From Phoronis australis (lineage: Eukaryota > Phoronida > Phoronidae): a DNA stretch of 64,000 bases. Within the stretch, counting starts at the first letter, position 1. Each line of letters begins with the position of its first letter. Below, in pieces: positions 34,901 to 48,526 of the stretch. The position numbers were made by a program, and so were the translations under genes. The DNA lies in assembly GCA_002633005.1 (NCBI GenBank), contig NMRA01000091.1, positions 605,267 through 669,266 on the forward strand, given 5' to 3'. The notes under the pieces are model-generated. The model was not told the origin of the DNA. It did not search any database and worked only from the letters and a program-made list of their open reading frames with translations.

Positions 34901-37900
34901 TCAGGTAAGTATAACCTTTGGTTGTCAAGTCTAGTAGTCATGAATACTAGTTTGCCATTTGTTGTTGTAGCTCACGAAAAGGAAGAAGATGAACCGGAAT
35001 ACAAGTTTGAATGGCAGAGAAAATACAATGCTCCTAGAGAAGCGTAAGTCAATGGTTTAGGCCCCTGTGTGCAGTGTTTTGATGTCCTGCTTCGTGTATT
35101 CACTTACCCAATGTTGTCAGTGAAGGGCTTCAGGTTGAGCGCATGGCATTTTTGTAATTTTTGACAACCTCAGTTGAGGAATTTATTCAGTTTCTGTTTT
35201 CCACTGTACCAAGTTGTGCATGCATCAGGATTAGCAAACAATTCCCTTCAACACACATGCTTACTGAAAAAGTCTAGCTATCTTAGAAATATTGACATGC
35301 CATTGTCTTACCTCTGGATTATGCCCTACAAATACAAATATTTGATCATGTGTTACATTGTATGTGGGTATTTTAGCATTGCATCTAATCCGAAATGATG
35401 CACTTTATTTTCAAAAAAGTTTATTCAAATATTTTGAATAGAGGCGCATGTCAAAGCTTAATTTCTAGGTGCAAGTGGGTGTCCTTTGCACAGGTGCATA
35501 ATTACCTTGTGGTGGATACAGCCACTGTGACGCACACATTAGCCAGGAGAAAAGTACTTAACCTTGCCCATGTAAAACATGTTTACGCTAGTTGGTTTGA
35601 CAGTGCATCTCGTAGGTTATAACTCAGATAAGGTAACACTGTGTTAGGCTCACTCGTGACATTTTATGTTACGAAGAGGAATAACAATTAACAGTGCAGT
35701 TCGGTGACTTATTGTTGTAAAGTGTCTTTCATGTTCATTAACGCATGTTTTGTTAAACACGACGTTCTATTTGGAGATGGTTATATCTAGCATTTGGTGT
35801 CAGTGTGTACAACAACTGGCCTGAGCTCGTGCCTTAAGAAAAACATGCTGGCCAAAGGATGAACAAAACTAGCGCGTTATTAATTGAAGAAGACCTGAAT
35901 ATAATCATGTTTAGAAAGAAATGTTTGATTGACTTGAGCCATTTACTTAATCTTCCTACTAAAACCCGGTGAAAATGCCTACAGTTTTCAAAGGAAAAAC
36001 AAAGTGCTTAAAATTAGGTTACTTGAACCAAATTTTCTGTCTACGCCGAATATTATGTGAGCCCAGAATATCATTCACAAGGTTCTTCACTATATTACTC
36101 AAGCCAAATAGCACAGAATATTTAAAAAAATAAATGGATGTCCCTATATCTATTGCATCATTTTCAAGCATGATTATTTAAATCAAATGTTTCTCGTATA
36201 AATGCACGCTCCTAATTCATTATAGAAGCACAGCTTCAAATGTAAGTGCATGGGACTAAATATTCGCATATACTCTAGTAAATAAGTATTCGATACTCTG
36301 ATATTTCTTAGAAATTTAGCTGGTCATAGAAGCTTATGCTTTTTGTTTGGGATATATAATTCCTCACATTGTTACCTTATTACCTCTAATGCCGTGTTGT
36401 GCCAGTTGACAGTACCGTGGTATGATGGTGTCTTTTTCTCTCCACAGCTATGCCAAAAACGACGAGACCATTCGCGATCAGCCATTCGGCATTGAAGTTC
36501 GTAACGTGCGCTGCCTCAAATGCCATAAGTGGGGTCATGTGAACACTGACAGAATTTGCCCGCTGTTTGGAAAGTCCATCACTGTTGAACCACCAGAGCG
36601 TATGTGTCGAATGTTTCTTGTCGTCACATTTCATGAATTGGTTTATGTGCAATTTGGTTCGTGGCCTGGAGATTTTACATTACTCCAGAGTATTAACAAA
36701 GCGTTATTGTGAACGAAAATATTGACGTGAAATTTAAAGTTTCTGTCTCCTTAATGAACTTGTTTAATAATAAATTGCAGCTTAGTTTCTCGTTGAAAAT
36801 ATTACAAAATAATGCAAAAATGTCCGTAACACTGTCCATCTTATGTTTCCAGCTGGTATGAATCCATCGCGTCTTATGGACGATATGAGACAAGACGGCT
36901 TGGCTTTCACAAAGAAGGTTCTTAGTAAACAAGTGGACACACACGATGAAAAGAATGTAAGGGTTTATGGTGACATGGGTATTTTTCTTTTTGACATCAT
37001 AATAGTTCAAGGTGGCACTTCTGCCTAAAACACCATTTTTTGGAATTGGAATTGATAGCGCGCTAGTCTGTTTTATGTTGCTTTAGAAGTCTTGTGTAAA
37101 ATATTTGGAAGTTGTGGCAGATTGAAAACCAATGCGATCATTTTAGCTGAGGTGTATTGATTTTTGATGAATTTCCCATGAATTCCGTAATTTTTCGTCA
37201 GTTTTGGATATACTGTTAGGCATTAGGCATATCTTATGCTAACAGGATTTGCACGCAAGTGAACAAGAAATCATGCACTGTTTACCCCAGAGTATCAAGC
37301 AAAGTCCTTGGCACATCAAAGGTTTGATGGCGCCTTTACGGATTGAAGTGAGCTAGTCGCCATTCATGGACTTGGCTGAATGTGCTGGATGAGATAAATT
37401 GCAATCGTAAATCAACACGCCTGTTTAGCGTACTAGTTTCAAAGTAGAAAATGAACAACGAAGTAAGGCAAACTACCAACATGACCTTTTAAAGTTGAAA
37501 AGTAAATAGTGGCCATCTTTGAATTTTTTAAAATCAACGCATAATAAGAGAAATTAGCAAATATGTTTTCCTCAGCATCACGGCTCGGCCAGGGGCATTA
37601 ATTTGTGAATCAATTAGGACGGGCTAGTCACAGTCTGGCTTAGGCTTGCTTAGGTGTTGCGGTTACAAAACTTCAAATGTTGGCGTATTACTTGTCTCAT
37701 AGGTTAACATTTGTTTTGGAAAATTTCTCAGATTCCTGTTGATGTTGCTTAGAGTGGTTTTAGAAGATTGCACGCAGTTTTGCACGAGCCTTACTGTAGT
37801 GTTGAATATCTGATGTAACTTTTGACCAGACATTAATCCATGGAGTAATGCACAATCGTTGACATAATCAACAGTAAAACACATAAATTCAACATCAATA

Positions 37901-40900
37901 TATTGGTTCTGGATCTTCAAGCAATTGTTCATTTTCAAGAGCAAAATGATATAAAAGCATGGGAAAACAATTCTCCAGTATCATCTAAGCACGTGTGTTA
38001 ACAATTAAAATATCAAAGAGTTAGGAGATAGGGTGTCATCTGGTGGCATTTGCAGAAATTAACTAAGAAGTTAATGTTTTGAAAATATGAGTAAGAAGTC
38101 GCTGTACAGATACAGGTTGTTAGTGGGACATGACGGCTTTTTTGCATTCTAGCAGTTTTCTCGTACAAGATGTCTTAGTGTCAAAATTGTTTTCTGTTGC
38201 TTATCCTTAAAAAGCTAAACAAGTTTGGCTTTTGCAGTGGGACATACTAAAGTTTTGCTTATAAATACAACTGAAAGAGATGAACTCACAGGAGGGTTCA
38301 CTTTCAATCAGTGAGCTTATCCATCACTGTGGTGGTTTGAAAATTAATTTATATGGTATGATGTTTCCAGATGGTAAATTCTATTCATGTTTGCAGCAAC
38401 TGGTTAATGACGATGAAGACCCCGAGGTGGAGTTCCTCAAGTCACTGTCAAGTAAACAAAAGAAGAAGTTGTTAAAGTGAGTGTGTGTGCGTAGCTTATT
38501 CTGACTGGTATGCCATGTTTTGAGATGTTAAATACCATGCTGTGTGCCTCACAAAGTTTTTTTGTAGTAATCGTAAGTCATCACAAACATTTTTAAGTCT
38601 GGTCAGCTCGCCACCTGTGGCCACATCACGTAACCGAATGACTATAAATCTGAAAAGATTTCTTCCCCAACCGGGACTCCAGTCTGGAACCTTCTGCTAA
38701 CCTTGTAGACGCTCTAGTCCACTGAAACACAGAAACCCAATTAGACTAGTAGTGGGCATCTTGCCATTGAACTCCTGAGTGTATATCGATATATAATGCC
38801 GGGTTGGGGCAAAAATCTTTTCAGACTTATATTTATTAGGACACATGATGTGGCCTACAGGTGGTGTGCTGACCAGACTTAAAAATGGTAAAGGAGAATG
38901 CCACCCAATTTAATTAGTCTTTTTTGCCGTCTTAATCGGTCTATATCCACATACGGTGACCTTACCTTGCCAAGAGGTGTCGCATTAACCTGTGAGGAAG
39001 GGGAGAAACGACGCTAGCGACATGAGTGGTTCATATGCAGAGTGAATGCCGCCATGTTGCGGTGCATCGTTCCCGCTTGTCCGAACTAAGCAGCTGCGAG
39101 GAAAGCGGGTATATCGTTTTTTTGTTACTTCCTCGAGAGTCCGACATGCTTAGGAAGTGGCTCATAGTAGTGAAGAATGAAATGTATGCTGTAAATAGCA
39201 AGTATGAGGCCGTGCCGAAACATAAACGTGTCTGTGGCCTGCAGACGTCGACAGTGCCTGACGAAGGCCGGCTTACCAAATAACACCATACGTTCCGTTG
39301 TCCGAGCTTGTTCATGGCGCCTCTCTAGTATTTCTTCATCACTGTATTCCTGTTCGAATTGGTAGCCTGTAAAATGTAAAGATCCACCTGCGAAATCGGA
39401 CTGATGAGCTCTAGCTCGTCCTAAGTCGGGATTGCGAGTGGGCCATGTTGGCGTTATTCAGTATTACTGAGCGCTCTGTTTCAAAATGAATTATTCTCAC
39501 CCTAACCAATACTTATATAAAATTGAAACAATGTCTGACTCATTAGTCGCAAATTGTAATGCCTTTGGAGCGTTCGTGAGTGCAAATGATTTGAGAAGCC
39601 AGCAATGAATAAATCACTGCGTTACCGGCTTTAGGTGCAAGTAAACCTAATTGACGCCGGGACACCTAGGCCGTGTGAGCTCATGCTAATTTAGTGTTTG
39701 CTGCCAGAAACTGTTGTGAAACAACTTGATTTCCATCCCACGGCCAGGTGTTAGGGGAATCTTTATTTACATTTACATTACTCAAATAATGATTGTCAAT
39801 GTACAACTTCTGCCCTGACCGTCCGGGTGCTGTGGCCAAAGCGGAACCTGAATTCGCGGCCCCCGACGAGTAAGTAGATTTTCAGTTTCGTGGCTAATTC
39901 ACCAACATAATCAGGTGCACATTACTTTGGCTCACTAGTATAGTATTTTCTTGAGTGGAAGTTTAGTTTCCACTGAACTTTTGCTGGTTTATGTTCGTAA
40001 TGTCTGACCAGTTTCTGAGCCACTGGCGCCGGGGCGGGGATAACGAGTCAATCCGGCCGGCCGTGACGGGCCTGATCGGGCTCCGAGCCACTGGCCAGGA
40101 TAACAAGCGTTTTGTTTTTAGAACTCAAAAAATCACAAGTCTAAACAACACAGATCTAGGTTCTCCTGTCTGTATCTGACGGAAAATACTTCGAAATTAT
40201 TTCCGAACAGACCCCAAACTCCTGCTACGGACCTTATTGGCCTGCCGAACTTTGTATGCTACGGTGTGTCCAAATACCAATAAATCGGTAAGAGCGAAAT
40301 AAAACAACACGTTTTTATAAGAACTCGGTGTATTTTTAAGGGTTTTACATCGAAGTTTGATGATTTATTGGTGTTAAACGATGACTTCAAGCGATATGCT
40401 GACACCAGTAACCCGTGTTGTGGACTGCTGAACAGACTGCGTGTGAAACCGATGACATCATTGGATAATTTCAACACCTCCGGCTGCCGTCAGGTGTCAG
40501 GTACCGCAACCGTACGTGTCGTTATGGAGTAGAAATACTCGATCTAAATTAATACAAATGAGGTTGTTTTTTGGGTGGCATGCTCCTTTAAATTTCCACG
40601 CTGGTTTAAGAATTACATATTTCTATGATTGTAACAGCTGTTGTTACTCTGTGTGCTTGTTTAGGAGGTAACTGTTGGTATCTAAGAAACAAATGAATAA
40701 TATTATTATTATGCATTACAAGGTTAACATGAGTTTTGGTGCATTTTGTTGGAATCAAGATTTCTTCCTTTCTGATAACTTTTTTCAATTAATAGGAAAT
40801 TAGAAAAGCTAGACAGAAAAGACAAGAAAAAGAAGAAAAGCAAGAAAACGAGCAAGAAAAAAGAGGAACAGAGTAGCTCAGAGAGTGGTAAGAACTGTCA

Positions 40901-43812
40901 ATGTTAGACTTGAAGCTAGCCAAGGTTTTAAAATAACTCTTTTACTGCTAATCAAATTCTATTGTACTTCCCAGCACCAATTGACTGATTGACATTTTGC
41001 ATACGAACTCTGTAATGTTCAAGTTGGAAATAGTGCATTTTTGTGTAGCCTGTAGTTTATGGAGTCACTATGGTGTTGTTCAATAGTAGTGTGAGACCTC
41101 AGAGTATTGTTGTGGTATACCTTCGACCTGTAAGCACCTTCTCAGTACTACAAAAGAATACATTTCATATTGTCGTCGTACAAAGCATTGTTCGCTTACA
41201 TTTCCAAACACCGGGTTCACTGGATCCATCTTCCATTTTCGGAGGTTAATTTGAATTTCGTGGGGTCCGTGAAACAGTCCATCAGTTATAGTATAGAGCT
41301 GCACACAATGTTAAGGTGGGAAGTCTTCTGCTTCTTGTATCAATGAGAAATACTGGAAGGTAATCGAGAAATGGAATCATTTCTTTGGTTTTATTTCTGA
41401 CATGCATCTTATCAAAGTCACATCCAAGGTGACGCACCCATCAACTCGATCTGCGTCTTGTTAACGTAATTGTGTCAATTGACACTAAAAGGCAGCCTGA
41501 GGCAAACAAGGAAAATTGACACTACTTTGTAAATGTATAAATCGCCATTTATTTCATGCCTTTATTGACAAAGGCATCTCTATGTTCAGTTACTTGATAT
41601 ATGAACATAATTGTAGAGGACCTGACAGAAGATAGTAAATGTCTATTACGTGGCAATGATATAATACTCAGCAATGCAGTCCTGCTATTTTTCAAGAAAT
41701 TCAGTTATGTAACATGTCAGTTTGACAAGTGCATTCCTGTTAACTTGATAACAGATGGACGGATCTGTTAGGGAGGTGGTAACACTTTTCCATTTTCGGA
41801 CTGGTCTGGCATTCTGTGACATCTAGCGGCCATTCTTATAGTGCTGATCAACACCGCTAGATACATAACGTTTTGGGGTGCTGTCGTGGACGTATTTCAA
41901 TTCTCCTTGTTCCTCTTGTACTAAAGGTCAGTGTTGATCAGTCCACATTTTTATCAGTTGGGGTTCATTTCATGAAAATTTACTTAATGCTTAAGTTTTG
42001 AGGTTTCTTTTCAGTGGAACCCTGCTGTTTTTGATATTAATTATATTTATTGAAAATTCTGGTTCCTGAATAGAGATGCATTTTTGTGTGGTAATTGCTG
42101 TGCCTCGTTCGTGGACTTTTTATCTATGGAACTACAGAAAAGGATGTGATTGGACCACCAATAGGTTGGCGTCTTGCTTCTGCATTATCTTTCGTTGAGC
42201 AAGCACATTTGTCCTACTCACTGTTGAACACAGTCTGTGTTGGTCATTTTTGCATGCTCATTGAAAGTGAATGCAGAGTCAAGATGTGAGCCTTTTTCAT
42301 CTCGTTCTATTTTAACAGTTCAGTGGATAGTAAATGAACCCCAAGGGAGAAATCATTACTTTAAAAAATGTCTCTCACCAGGGGTTGGTGTCATATGACT
42401 TTATGACTTAAGACAGAAATTTGTACTTTAACTCCCAGTTCACAGTTGACTTGACTTAATCTTTATTTAACAACTGTGAAGTGGAAGCATAGCACCAAAT
42501 TTCCATCTTTCATCAAACAGACCCCAGGTATTTATATTTTTACCAGAGCTAAAACTAAAATGGTTGCTTTCCTTTTCAGTTTGGACCAAAATTCGTGATA
42601 TTTTAAATGGATACTAAACCCTGTTTTGTTAATTTCAAACAATCCTTGTTCTGTATATGAATATGTCAATCTCAATACGGTGCGGAATATATGTTGCAAA
42701 CATTTAAGTCTTGTCAGCACGCCATCTGTTGGCCACATCACGTGACCTTTTTCTGTCACCTGCTAATTTCTAATGCATCACTGGCATCCCACTCGAGTGA
42801 TAAAAGCAGGATTCAACTGAAAACTCATACTTTCTGTGTGGCAGAATGGACATTATGGTTCTTGGTGTCTAGTTTTTCCCTGCAGTTGTGTTGTATTCGC
42901 CTGAAGTGAAGGCCATGGCTGCCCATTTACCAGATTTCTAAGGAGTTTTCAAATTTGCCTCCGAATTTTTTCGAGTTTTTGAGGGTTACAAAGAGCTGAG
43001 TGTGAAAATTGGTTTCAGTATGATTGTGTTAATAGACCTAAAGTGGGATGTGGTGTCCTTTTAAGATAGGACATGGTCTCCAGTGGCCATTTTAATGGGC
43101 TCTGTGCCCGGTTTTAATTTTGGTGATTGAATTCACTTCTTTATTATGCAGCCACATGTATGTGTTGGTGCATATTTCCATCATCTCTGTCTGGGCATCC
43201 AGTGACTACTACTGTATCTCCAAAACACAGTCTTAACAAATTTCATGAAACCTGTCTAAAACAAATTTGCTTTAAGCTAGCTTGATTTTGGTCTTGGCTA
43301 AACAAATTTCATAAAATAGGCCCTGGTGTAATAATTTCATTGTCAGGTAGCTGAACTAGTTTTCAAGAAAGTCAACACACCTCATTTGAGGAAAATTAGT
43401 ACAATGCATCAGATTTTCTTTTGTTGCAGAAATGGAAACAAATTCACCAGTTCGTCTGAAGAAAAGACCAGAGCGACAAAGAAGCCAGTCACCAATGGAA
43501 CGAAATCATCACCGTGATGATCATAAGCGCAGAAAAGAGACAAGAAAAGGCGATATTTCACGACACAGATCGAGAAGTGAATCACCACCAAAACACCAAC
43601 GCCGTGGTGGTAATGGGAAAGATCAGCGTTCAACCGAAAAGAGTGGCAAGTATGAAGTTAGCCCCAAAAGTTACAGAGTTGACAGGTACAAAAGCCATAA
43701 AGATAGAACTGATGAAAGGGACAATAGACACATGAGCAGTTCAGGGAGCCGTGAAGTGTCAAGGTCAAAAACCAGGCATCGTCACAGATCATCCAGTTTG
43801 GGTGACCGTTAA
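31954..43812 (+). CDS. CIR1: CIR1, corepressor interacting with RBPJ, eight exons
   Basis: Exons: 31954-32025, 33184-33352, 34971-35043, 36448-36599, 36853-36956, 38397-38476, 40796-40887 and 43430-43812. All are GT-AG with matching phases; the product is 374 aa (human about 450). CIR1 links RBPJ/CSL to histone deacetylase complexes in Notch target repression and associates with splicing factors. The N-terminal CIR domain is clear: [35 protein letters not shown] and [13 protein letters not shown]. Exon 4 holds [13 protein letters not shown] and a zinc knuckle [16 protein letters not shown] (C-x2-C-x4-H-x6-C). Exon 6 has [20 protein letters not shown], exon 7 a lysine-rich tract ([13 protein letters not shown]), and the last exon an RS/RD/RH-rich tail with SRSESP and [13 protein letters not shown]. 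The shorter length comes mainly from a smaller Ser/Lys-rich tail. Introns 1 and 6 carry MITEs. Confidence 0.95.
32259..32402. mobile_element. Foldback MITE in CIR1 intron 1
   Basis: GGTAAAAATGGAGTAAA...GGTCCCTCTTCAAAATGTCTACCG on the left faces its near-perfect reverse complement on the right, leaving a spacer of about 30 bases. TIRs are about 55 bp. Imperfect ATTGTTG/ATTGTAG flanks may be a target duplication. Confidence 0.7.
38588..38887. mobile_element. 300-bp inverted-repeat MITE in CIR1 intron 6
   Basis: CATTTTTAAGTCTGGTCAGC at the left faces GCTGACCAGACTTAAAAATG at the right. The arms extend about 110 bases, including the ATAAATCTGAAAAGATTT and CCCCAACCCGG-type blocks. Related end fragments occur at about 42700-42760 (AAGTCTTGTCAGCACGCC) and 55740-55790. 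Confidence 0.7.
39054..39241 (+). pseudogene. Decayed THAP zinc-finger fragment
   Basis: Frames read [11 protein letters not shown] followed by a stop, then in a neighbouring frame [11 protein letters not shown] and KHKRVCGLQ. These match the order of THAP motifs (C-x4-C, RKW...VK, x-VCxxH) seen in the intact domain at 60800-61016, with a stop, a frame change and loss of the last histidine. Probably a relic of a THAP-type transposon inserted in CIR1 intron 6. Confidence 0.5.
42690..42860 (+). repeat. Dispersed repeat C, copy 1
   Basis: After a 38588-type MITE end (GTCAGCACGCCATCTGTTGG), the stretch GTCACCTGCTAATTTCTAATGCATCACTGGC and following AAAACTCATA matches 45800-45880 (GTCACCTGCTAATGCATCATTGGC, AGAACTCATAATCCC). 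In CIR1 intron 7. Confidence 0.45.
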
Positions 43813-44400
43813 GATTTTTTGATTGTCAAACGTTCAGAGTTGAAACTTTATAAGCGTCACTTGGTCATTGAAACCCACTTGTGAATGTACAGTACTAAGG
43901 CGAACGTTCATGAACTCTAAAGTGTTGCCTTCAAGGAATGGACAAATGTGCTTTTGATCCTGTTCCAAGTTTTATGAATGTGGGACAAAGTTTGGCAGTG
44001 TCCATGAGGTGCTGCATCTGATTTTCATTGCTAACATATGTATGTTTTCCTGATGAGTCCAGTGTGAATGAAGCACTGACATTGTACAAATAACCCCACC
44101 TGAATATCATATGATTGAATGAATTATAGACTTATCTGTTATACAGTTTTGATCGACTGCCTCATTCAGTAAGTATGCAAGATATTGATAGAGGGGCTCA
44201 CGATCGTTGTGCCCAATGAAACAACAGGTATTGCTATCTCAAAGAGTAAGTATGTACCTAGGCTTGGTATACACTGCTGACTCAATGGACAAGACAAAGA
44301 CATGGCTGATAAGTGTATAGATCTGAGCTGAACGAGTTGTTTTCAAAGCAAAACCATTTACAATCTACCTACAAGTGATATTAAACAATCAGCAGTGACT
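43813..44400 (+). terminator. CIR1 3'UTR
   Basis: AT-rich sequence after the stop, with a variant polyadenylation hexamer ATTAAA at about 44378. No canonical AATAAA in the first 600 bases. The exact end cannot be set. Confidence 0.3.
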
Positions 44401-44877
44401 TTTGTGGACTCTTAACTTTCTCTATGCTGCCACTGACAGCCCAGTCAGGGCTGCCCACTACCCATTGCAGACCTGTGGCAAGAGCTCTGGTTAACATTGA
44501 GGTGGACGACCGGAAAAATCAGGTGTATGTGGTTGTCAATGCAAGAACACCGTTAATTCATCAGTACCCATCAGTGGTACCCGTGGTACATTGGTCATGT
44601 GAAGTGCCAAGTCAAAACCTCCCATTAAGAGTTCTCGTAGAAACATCACCCAGTCAGATTCGCAATCCGGTGATGCTAGCCCGTGTTTCTACAGTGAATA
44701 TGTAAAATTGGCGGAAAATCGTTCACTTCGTGCGATACCTGAGTATTACTGATACTGGTAGTTCAAGGGTATGCACTCGAAGGAACCCCTCCCCCATTTG
44801 GCGAAGTGGGCAAAAAGGTCCGCCTTTGAGAAACGAATGAGACAAAAGTCCATTAAACAAGCACAAACGCGCAATTC

Positions 44878-44990
44878 ACAGTGGTGGCCCCGTTTTTTTT
44901 TTCTTTAGTCCGCCCGTATTTTGTTACTGAAAGGTCCACAACTTCAGGAATTCGAGCCCCCCATATTGAAGGCGGGGTGCGCGCATGCTT
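44878..44990 (+). repeat. Dispersed repeat D, copy 1 (inverted partner at 49757)
   Basis: GTGGTGGCCCCGTTTTTTTT, ACTGAAAGGTCC, AATTCGAGCCCCCC and GGGGTGCGCGCATG occur in this order. The reverse complement of the same series lies at 49757-49868. Confidence 0.6.
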
Positions 44991-45799
44991 ACGTACAGCT
45001 TGTTCAGTATGCTCGTTCTCCTTTTCGCCTTTGAAACCCACAGATATTTATATTTATAAAATATCTTATCACAGCTCAAACTGGTTTTCACGGCAACGAA
45101 GAACAAGCTGCTCGTACTTGCGTGGCGACAGGTCACAGATTTGAGCATTCAGATTTATGGAGTCGGTGGTCCAAGTAATACGGTTTCTAACCAGAACTGG
45201 ACGTCCCTTCATTTTCAAAGAACTTTCTTGTACAGTCTGAAATTTTGACTGCAAATACACGTCTTTCAAGTAAATTCAAATTGGAAAAAATCTGGTTGGT
45301 AAGCGACATATTTTAATTAAAATTTCTGGAGTCTGGAGGGCAAGAGTATTTGGAGTCTTGTCTCTGCTCAAGGACCGGGGTATTCGTGAGTTTGGGATTT
45401 GGGCCGGGGAGAAAAATCACAACATTCATTGGCATTTTGACGAATTGTGGCATCTCCTTTTTCCGGGAATCGATGCAAGGCGAGAGATTCTTCATCCAGC
45501 ACAACCGAGTGATTTCACAGCGTATTCACGTTCCTTTTTCAGGCACGTTGATACTCAATAAGAGTGTTAAAGGTTTTTGTTGAATCAGTTGCATGGTAAT
45601 TGCCGTGAGACCAAGCACTTAATTTGATCCGTGGTCTTTGCCAGAGTTTAATGTGTTTACTGAAATCGAAAGTAATTTGACATGTTCCTTGCCATTTTAG
45701 CATGGGAAATCATGATAAATATCTGTTATTCTGTGCTCCAATATGATGGTTTAAAAGGAGACTAAACGCTATACTTTGATGATTGCCACCAATTCTCGT

Positions 45800-45960
45800 C
45801 ACTCGGTCACCTGCTAATGCATCATTGGCGTCAATCTTGCAAGTTAAAGGCAGGAATTAACTAAGAACTCATAATCCCATCTCACAAATTCGATATGATG
45901 ATCCTTTGTAGCTTGTCTTTTCCCTTTCCCACTGAATCCGTGTAATTCGCTAAAAGCGTA
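45800..45960 (+). repeat. Dispersed repeat C, copy 2
   Basis: Diverged copy of 42755-42860 in intergenic DNA. The rest of 44400-46530 has no recognisable gene; the two-way ORF near 45313-45583 has no domain I recognise. Confidence 0.4.
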
Positions 45961-46532
45961 GGTCACGCTTGCCTAATTAGTTGACTTTGAAAGGAGTTTT
46001 CAAATTTTTGTCCAAACTTTTGAGACTTGTAGAGGGTCACAGAGCATAATTTTGTTTCAGAGAACTGCCGAACCTGCTTTTAATATCTGTTGGTTGGCGA
46101 AAACCGGGTTTGGCATTCTTTTAAACACACGGGTGTCTCAAGTTTCCACTTGACGACCCTTCTATTCGTGCTACAAACACGAATGAAAACTCCGAGCTAA
46201 AATTAACGGTTTAGACTCGATCTTCCAGCTTCAAAGCTGGGTCCATCAAGTGTAAACTAGGATTGATAGTCATATACGTATTTAAAAATAAACCAGTGTA
46301 CAAGGTCGAGCACACAATTACCGACACGTTTGAATTTGCACAGAAGAAGAACAGAAATTTGTCAAAAAATTCGAGTGCAAATATTAGACCCCATTCCATT
46401 ATGCGCCTTGTGACGAAAGTGTGACGACATAATGACATGAGTCGCACACCACGTTCACCTTCTCTGTCGATCATCTAACAGTAGACCGTGGAGAAATTGT
46501 AATGTGTCGTTTAATCGAGTTTTGATCAAAGC

Positions 46533-47259
46533 ATGTGGTGGACGTTCCGATGTATGACATCGTTTACTTTTGCCACGGTACTAGTTATTGACATATATAG
46601 TTCATATACATCGGGTTGGGAGTTGCCAGTGTTTCGTCGTATGTGTCCTCAACAGGATCTGGTCGTTTATTTCATGGAAGGCAAATACCACTATTCTCAG
46701 GAGTCCGGTTATCAAATGATTGGAACATTTCTGCAAATGTTGGCTCAATATATTTATCAATCGTGCAACAGCACTATGGCTGCTTTTGCGTACGACTTCA
46801 GTTACGTGAATAGAAGTTCTCCTATTCGAAACCACCATCCCTACGGCTCTTGTCAATATGAGCAATGCGCCGTTAAAAATTTCTATCGCCTTACAACAGC
46901 TAAGGAGAGTGAACTTACTGAGAAAAGGGCGATTTTGGTCAACGCTGTTAAGCATGCCCGAAAGGAGGTTTTACCAAGTTTTAAATCGAGAGTAAAGACG
47001 GTAATGTTCGTATCAAATGTCATTCCTAAGCCCGCACAGCGTAGGAGAGCCAAATATCAGTTTAAACTCATGAAGAAGGAGTTTAGAGGCGTACGATTGT
47101 ATTACATTCACGTCAACGATAAGGCGGTTGACACCAACAACGTTTTGAGAGACTTTGGAGTAGATTATTTCGACATAAGACATGTATGGCTTGACATAGT
47201 GAATAGTATTAGCCACTTGATAAAGGCTTTGAACGACTACTGTTGTCAACAGAACTTCA
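46533..47259 (+). CDS. Secreted von Willebrand factor A-like domain protein (first exon)
   Basis: A 242-codon open frame starts with a hydrophobic signal-like segment (about residues 8-21; Met8 is an alternative start) and holds one vWA-like fold. A cysteine (38) precedes beta-1 DLVVYFMEGK (42-51), followed by GTFLQMLAQYI as helix 1, KTVMFVSNV as a middle beta strand, VRLYYIHVN as the next, and a C-terminal helix ending in CC (237-238). In vWA domains the first strand ends in the metal-binding DxSxS; here it is EGKYHYS, so the MIDAS is lost. A strong donor (A|GTAAGT at 47259/47260) sits just before the frame's stop (47265-47267), suggesting splicing onward in phase 1. Reading to the stop instead gives a 244-residue protein. 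I do not recognise an orthologue. Confidence 0.55.
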
Positions 47260-47310
47260 GTAAGTAGGTTTCAGTATTTTATTTTCACCACTAAAAGTAT
47301 TATTGGCTAT

Positions 47311-48168
47311 TACAACATGCAATTTGAAAGAGATAATATTGCATAGCACCAAAAACGTTAAACCTCTACACAAACCAATATAAATGTACAGTTTTGGATC
47401 GGTCGAAATAAAAAATGAAAAATGACAAAATACATGTTAAATGAATTGTTTCCGTTATTGTGTCGCTAATTTTGTGGATCATTTTCGTGCTGTGTTTTCT
47501 CCGTGAGAGTGTTCTCTCCTGTGCCATTAGAGGTGGAATTATGGAGGTCTCTGGGAACTCCATGAAACGAATGATTATGTAAAGTGTGTAACCAAAACTT
47601 AATTGAATACGAAATTCATTTTATTATCGTTTGCACCAGATACAATTGTTGAAGAACGTAGTTTCCAAGTGAATGCTCCCCTTTAGACTTGTTTATAAAT
47701 TATTCGGAGCTCTTGCAAGATTTTTAGTTAGGGCACTTTAGATTGTTGCAGAAACTGCGTATATTGGGTGTAAGCGTTTCTGTATTTCTTGGTATTCAGG
47801 TGACTTCTAAGCCTAAGAGTCTGGGAATGTGTTGCATGTGAAGCTTATTTGTTTTTGTATTGTATTCTGCGACGCATCCATGCCACTATAATTAATAAAT
47901 TTACATCTTTATTATGGCATGCAATTCGAAGGAGAAAATCTGGCATAACACCAAAAACGCTATAAAAACCTTAATACAAACCAATATAACTGTACGGCTT
48001 TGGATCGGTCTAGGTAAAAAAATGAAAAAATGATAAAATATGTCATTAAATGAAAATTACGCTCTTTCTTAGGAAACTAAATCTTTGCCGCCACTGAAGT
48101 CGCATTGTTTCCGTTATTGTGCTGCTACTGGTTCGTTTTCATGTTGTTTCTCCGTGAGTGTGTTCTAT
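47311..48168. repeat. Local imperfect duplication
   Basis: 47311-47530 and 47915-48168 share CATGCAATT, CACCAAAAACG, ACAAACCAATATAA, TTTTGGATCGGTC, a run of AAAAATGA words, GTTTCCGTTATTGTG and TTTCTCCGTGAG in the same order. The second copy has an extra block of about 40 bases. Non-coding, downstream of the vWA exon. Confidence 0.6.
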
Positions 48169-48526
48169 CTCGCATATCCTTCTCTCTTTGTTGAAAATCT
48201 CTGGTCCCTAACTCCACCGCTGGCTTCCAACACCAAGAAAATCAACGATATTTGTCCGCTCTAAGCGTCTTATTCATCGAGTAAACTGATATTAAAATAT
48301 TGCCGTTACATAGGGTATCCCAAATGTAACGACAGCCTAGTTTGAATGTCCACGCATTGTATTTGGGCTCAGAAACAACTCTTCATGAGCCATTTCTGAG
48401 CAACTATAAAAATATCTCAAAAACGTAATTTCCGTGAACTTTAGGACATGGCCATTCATAAGTGCTTTGTCCATTCATTTCTCTCCCTGGAAAGTGTAAG
48501 GAATGTCGTTTGATTTGATAATGGAA

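Noticed and set aside
45313-45583. Overlapping ORFs on both strands near 45.4 kb
   Set aside because: Possible old coding fragment, but no family is recognisable and there are no splice sites in phase.
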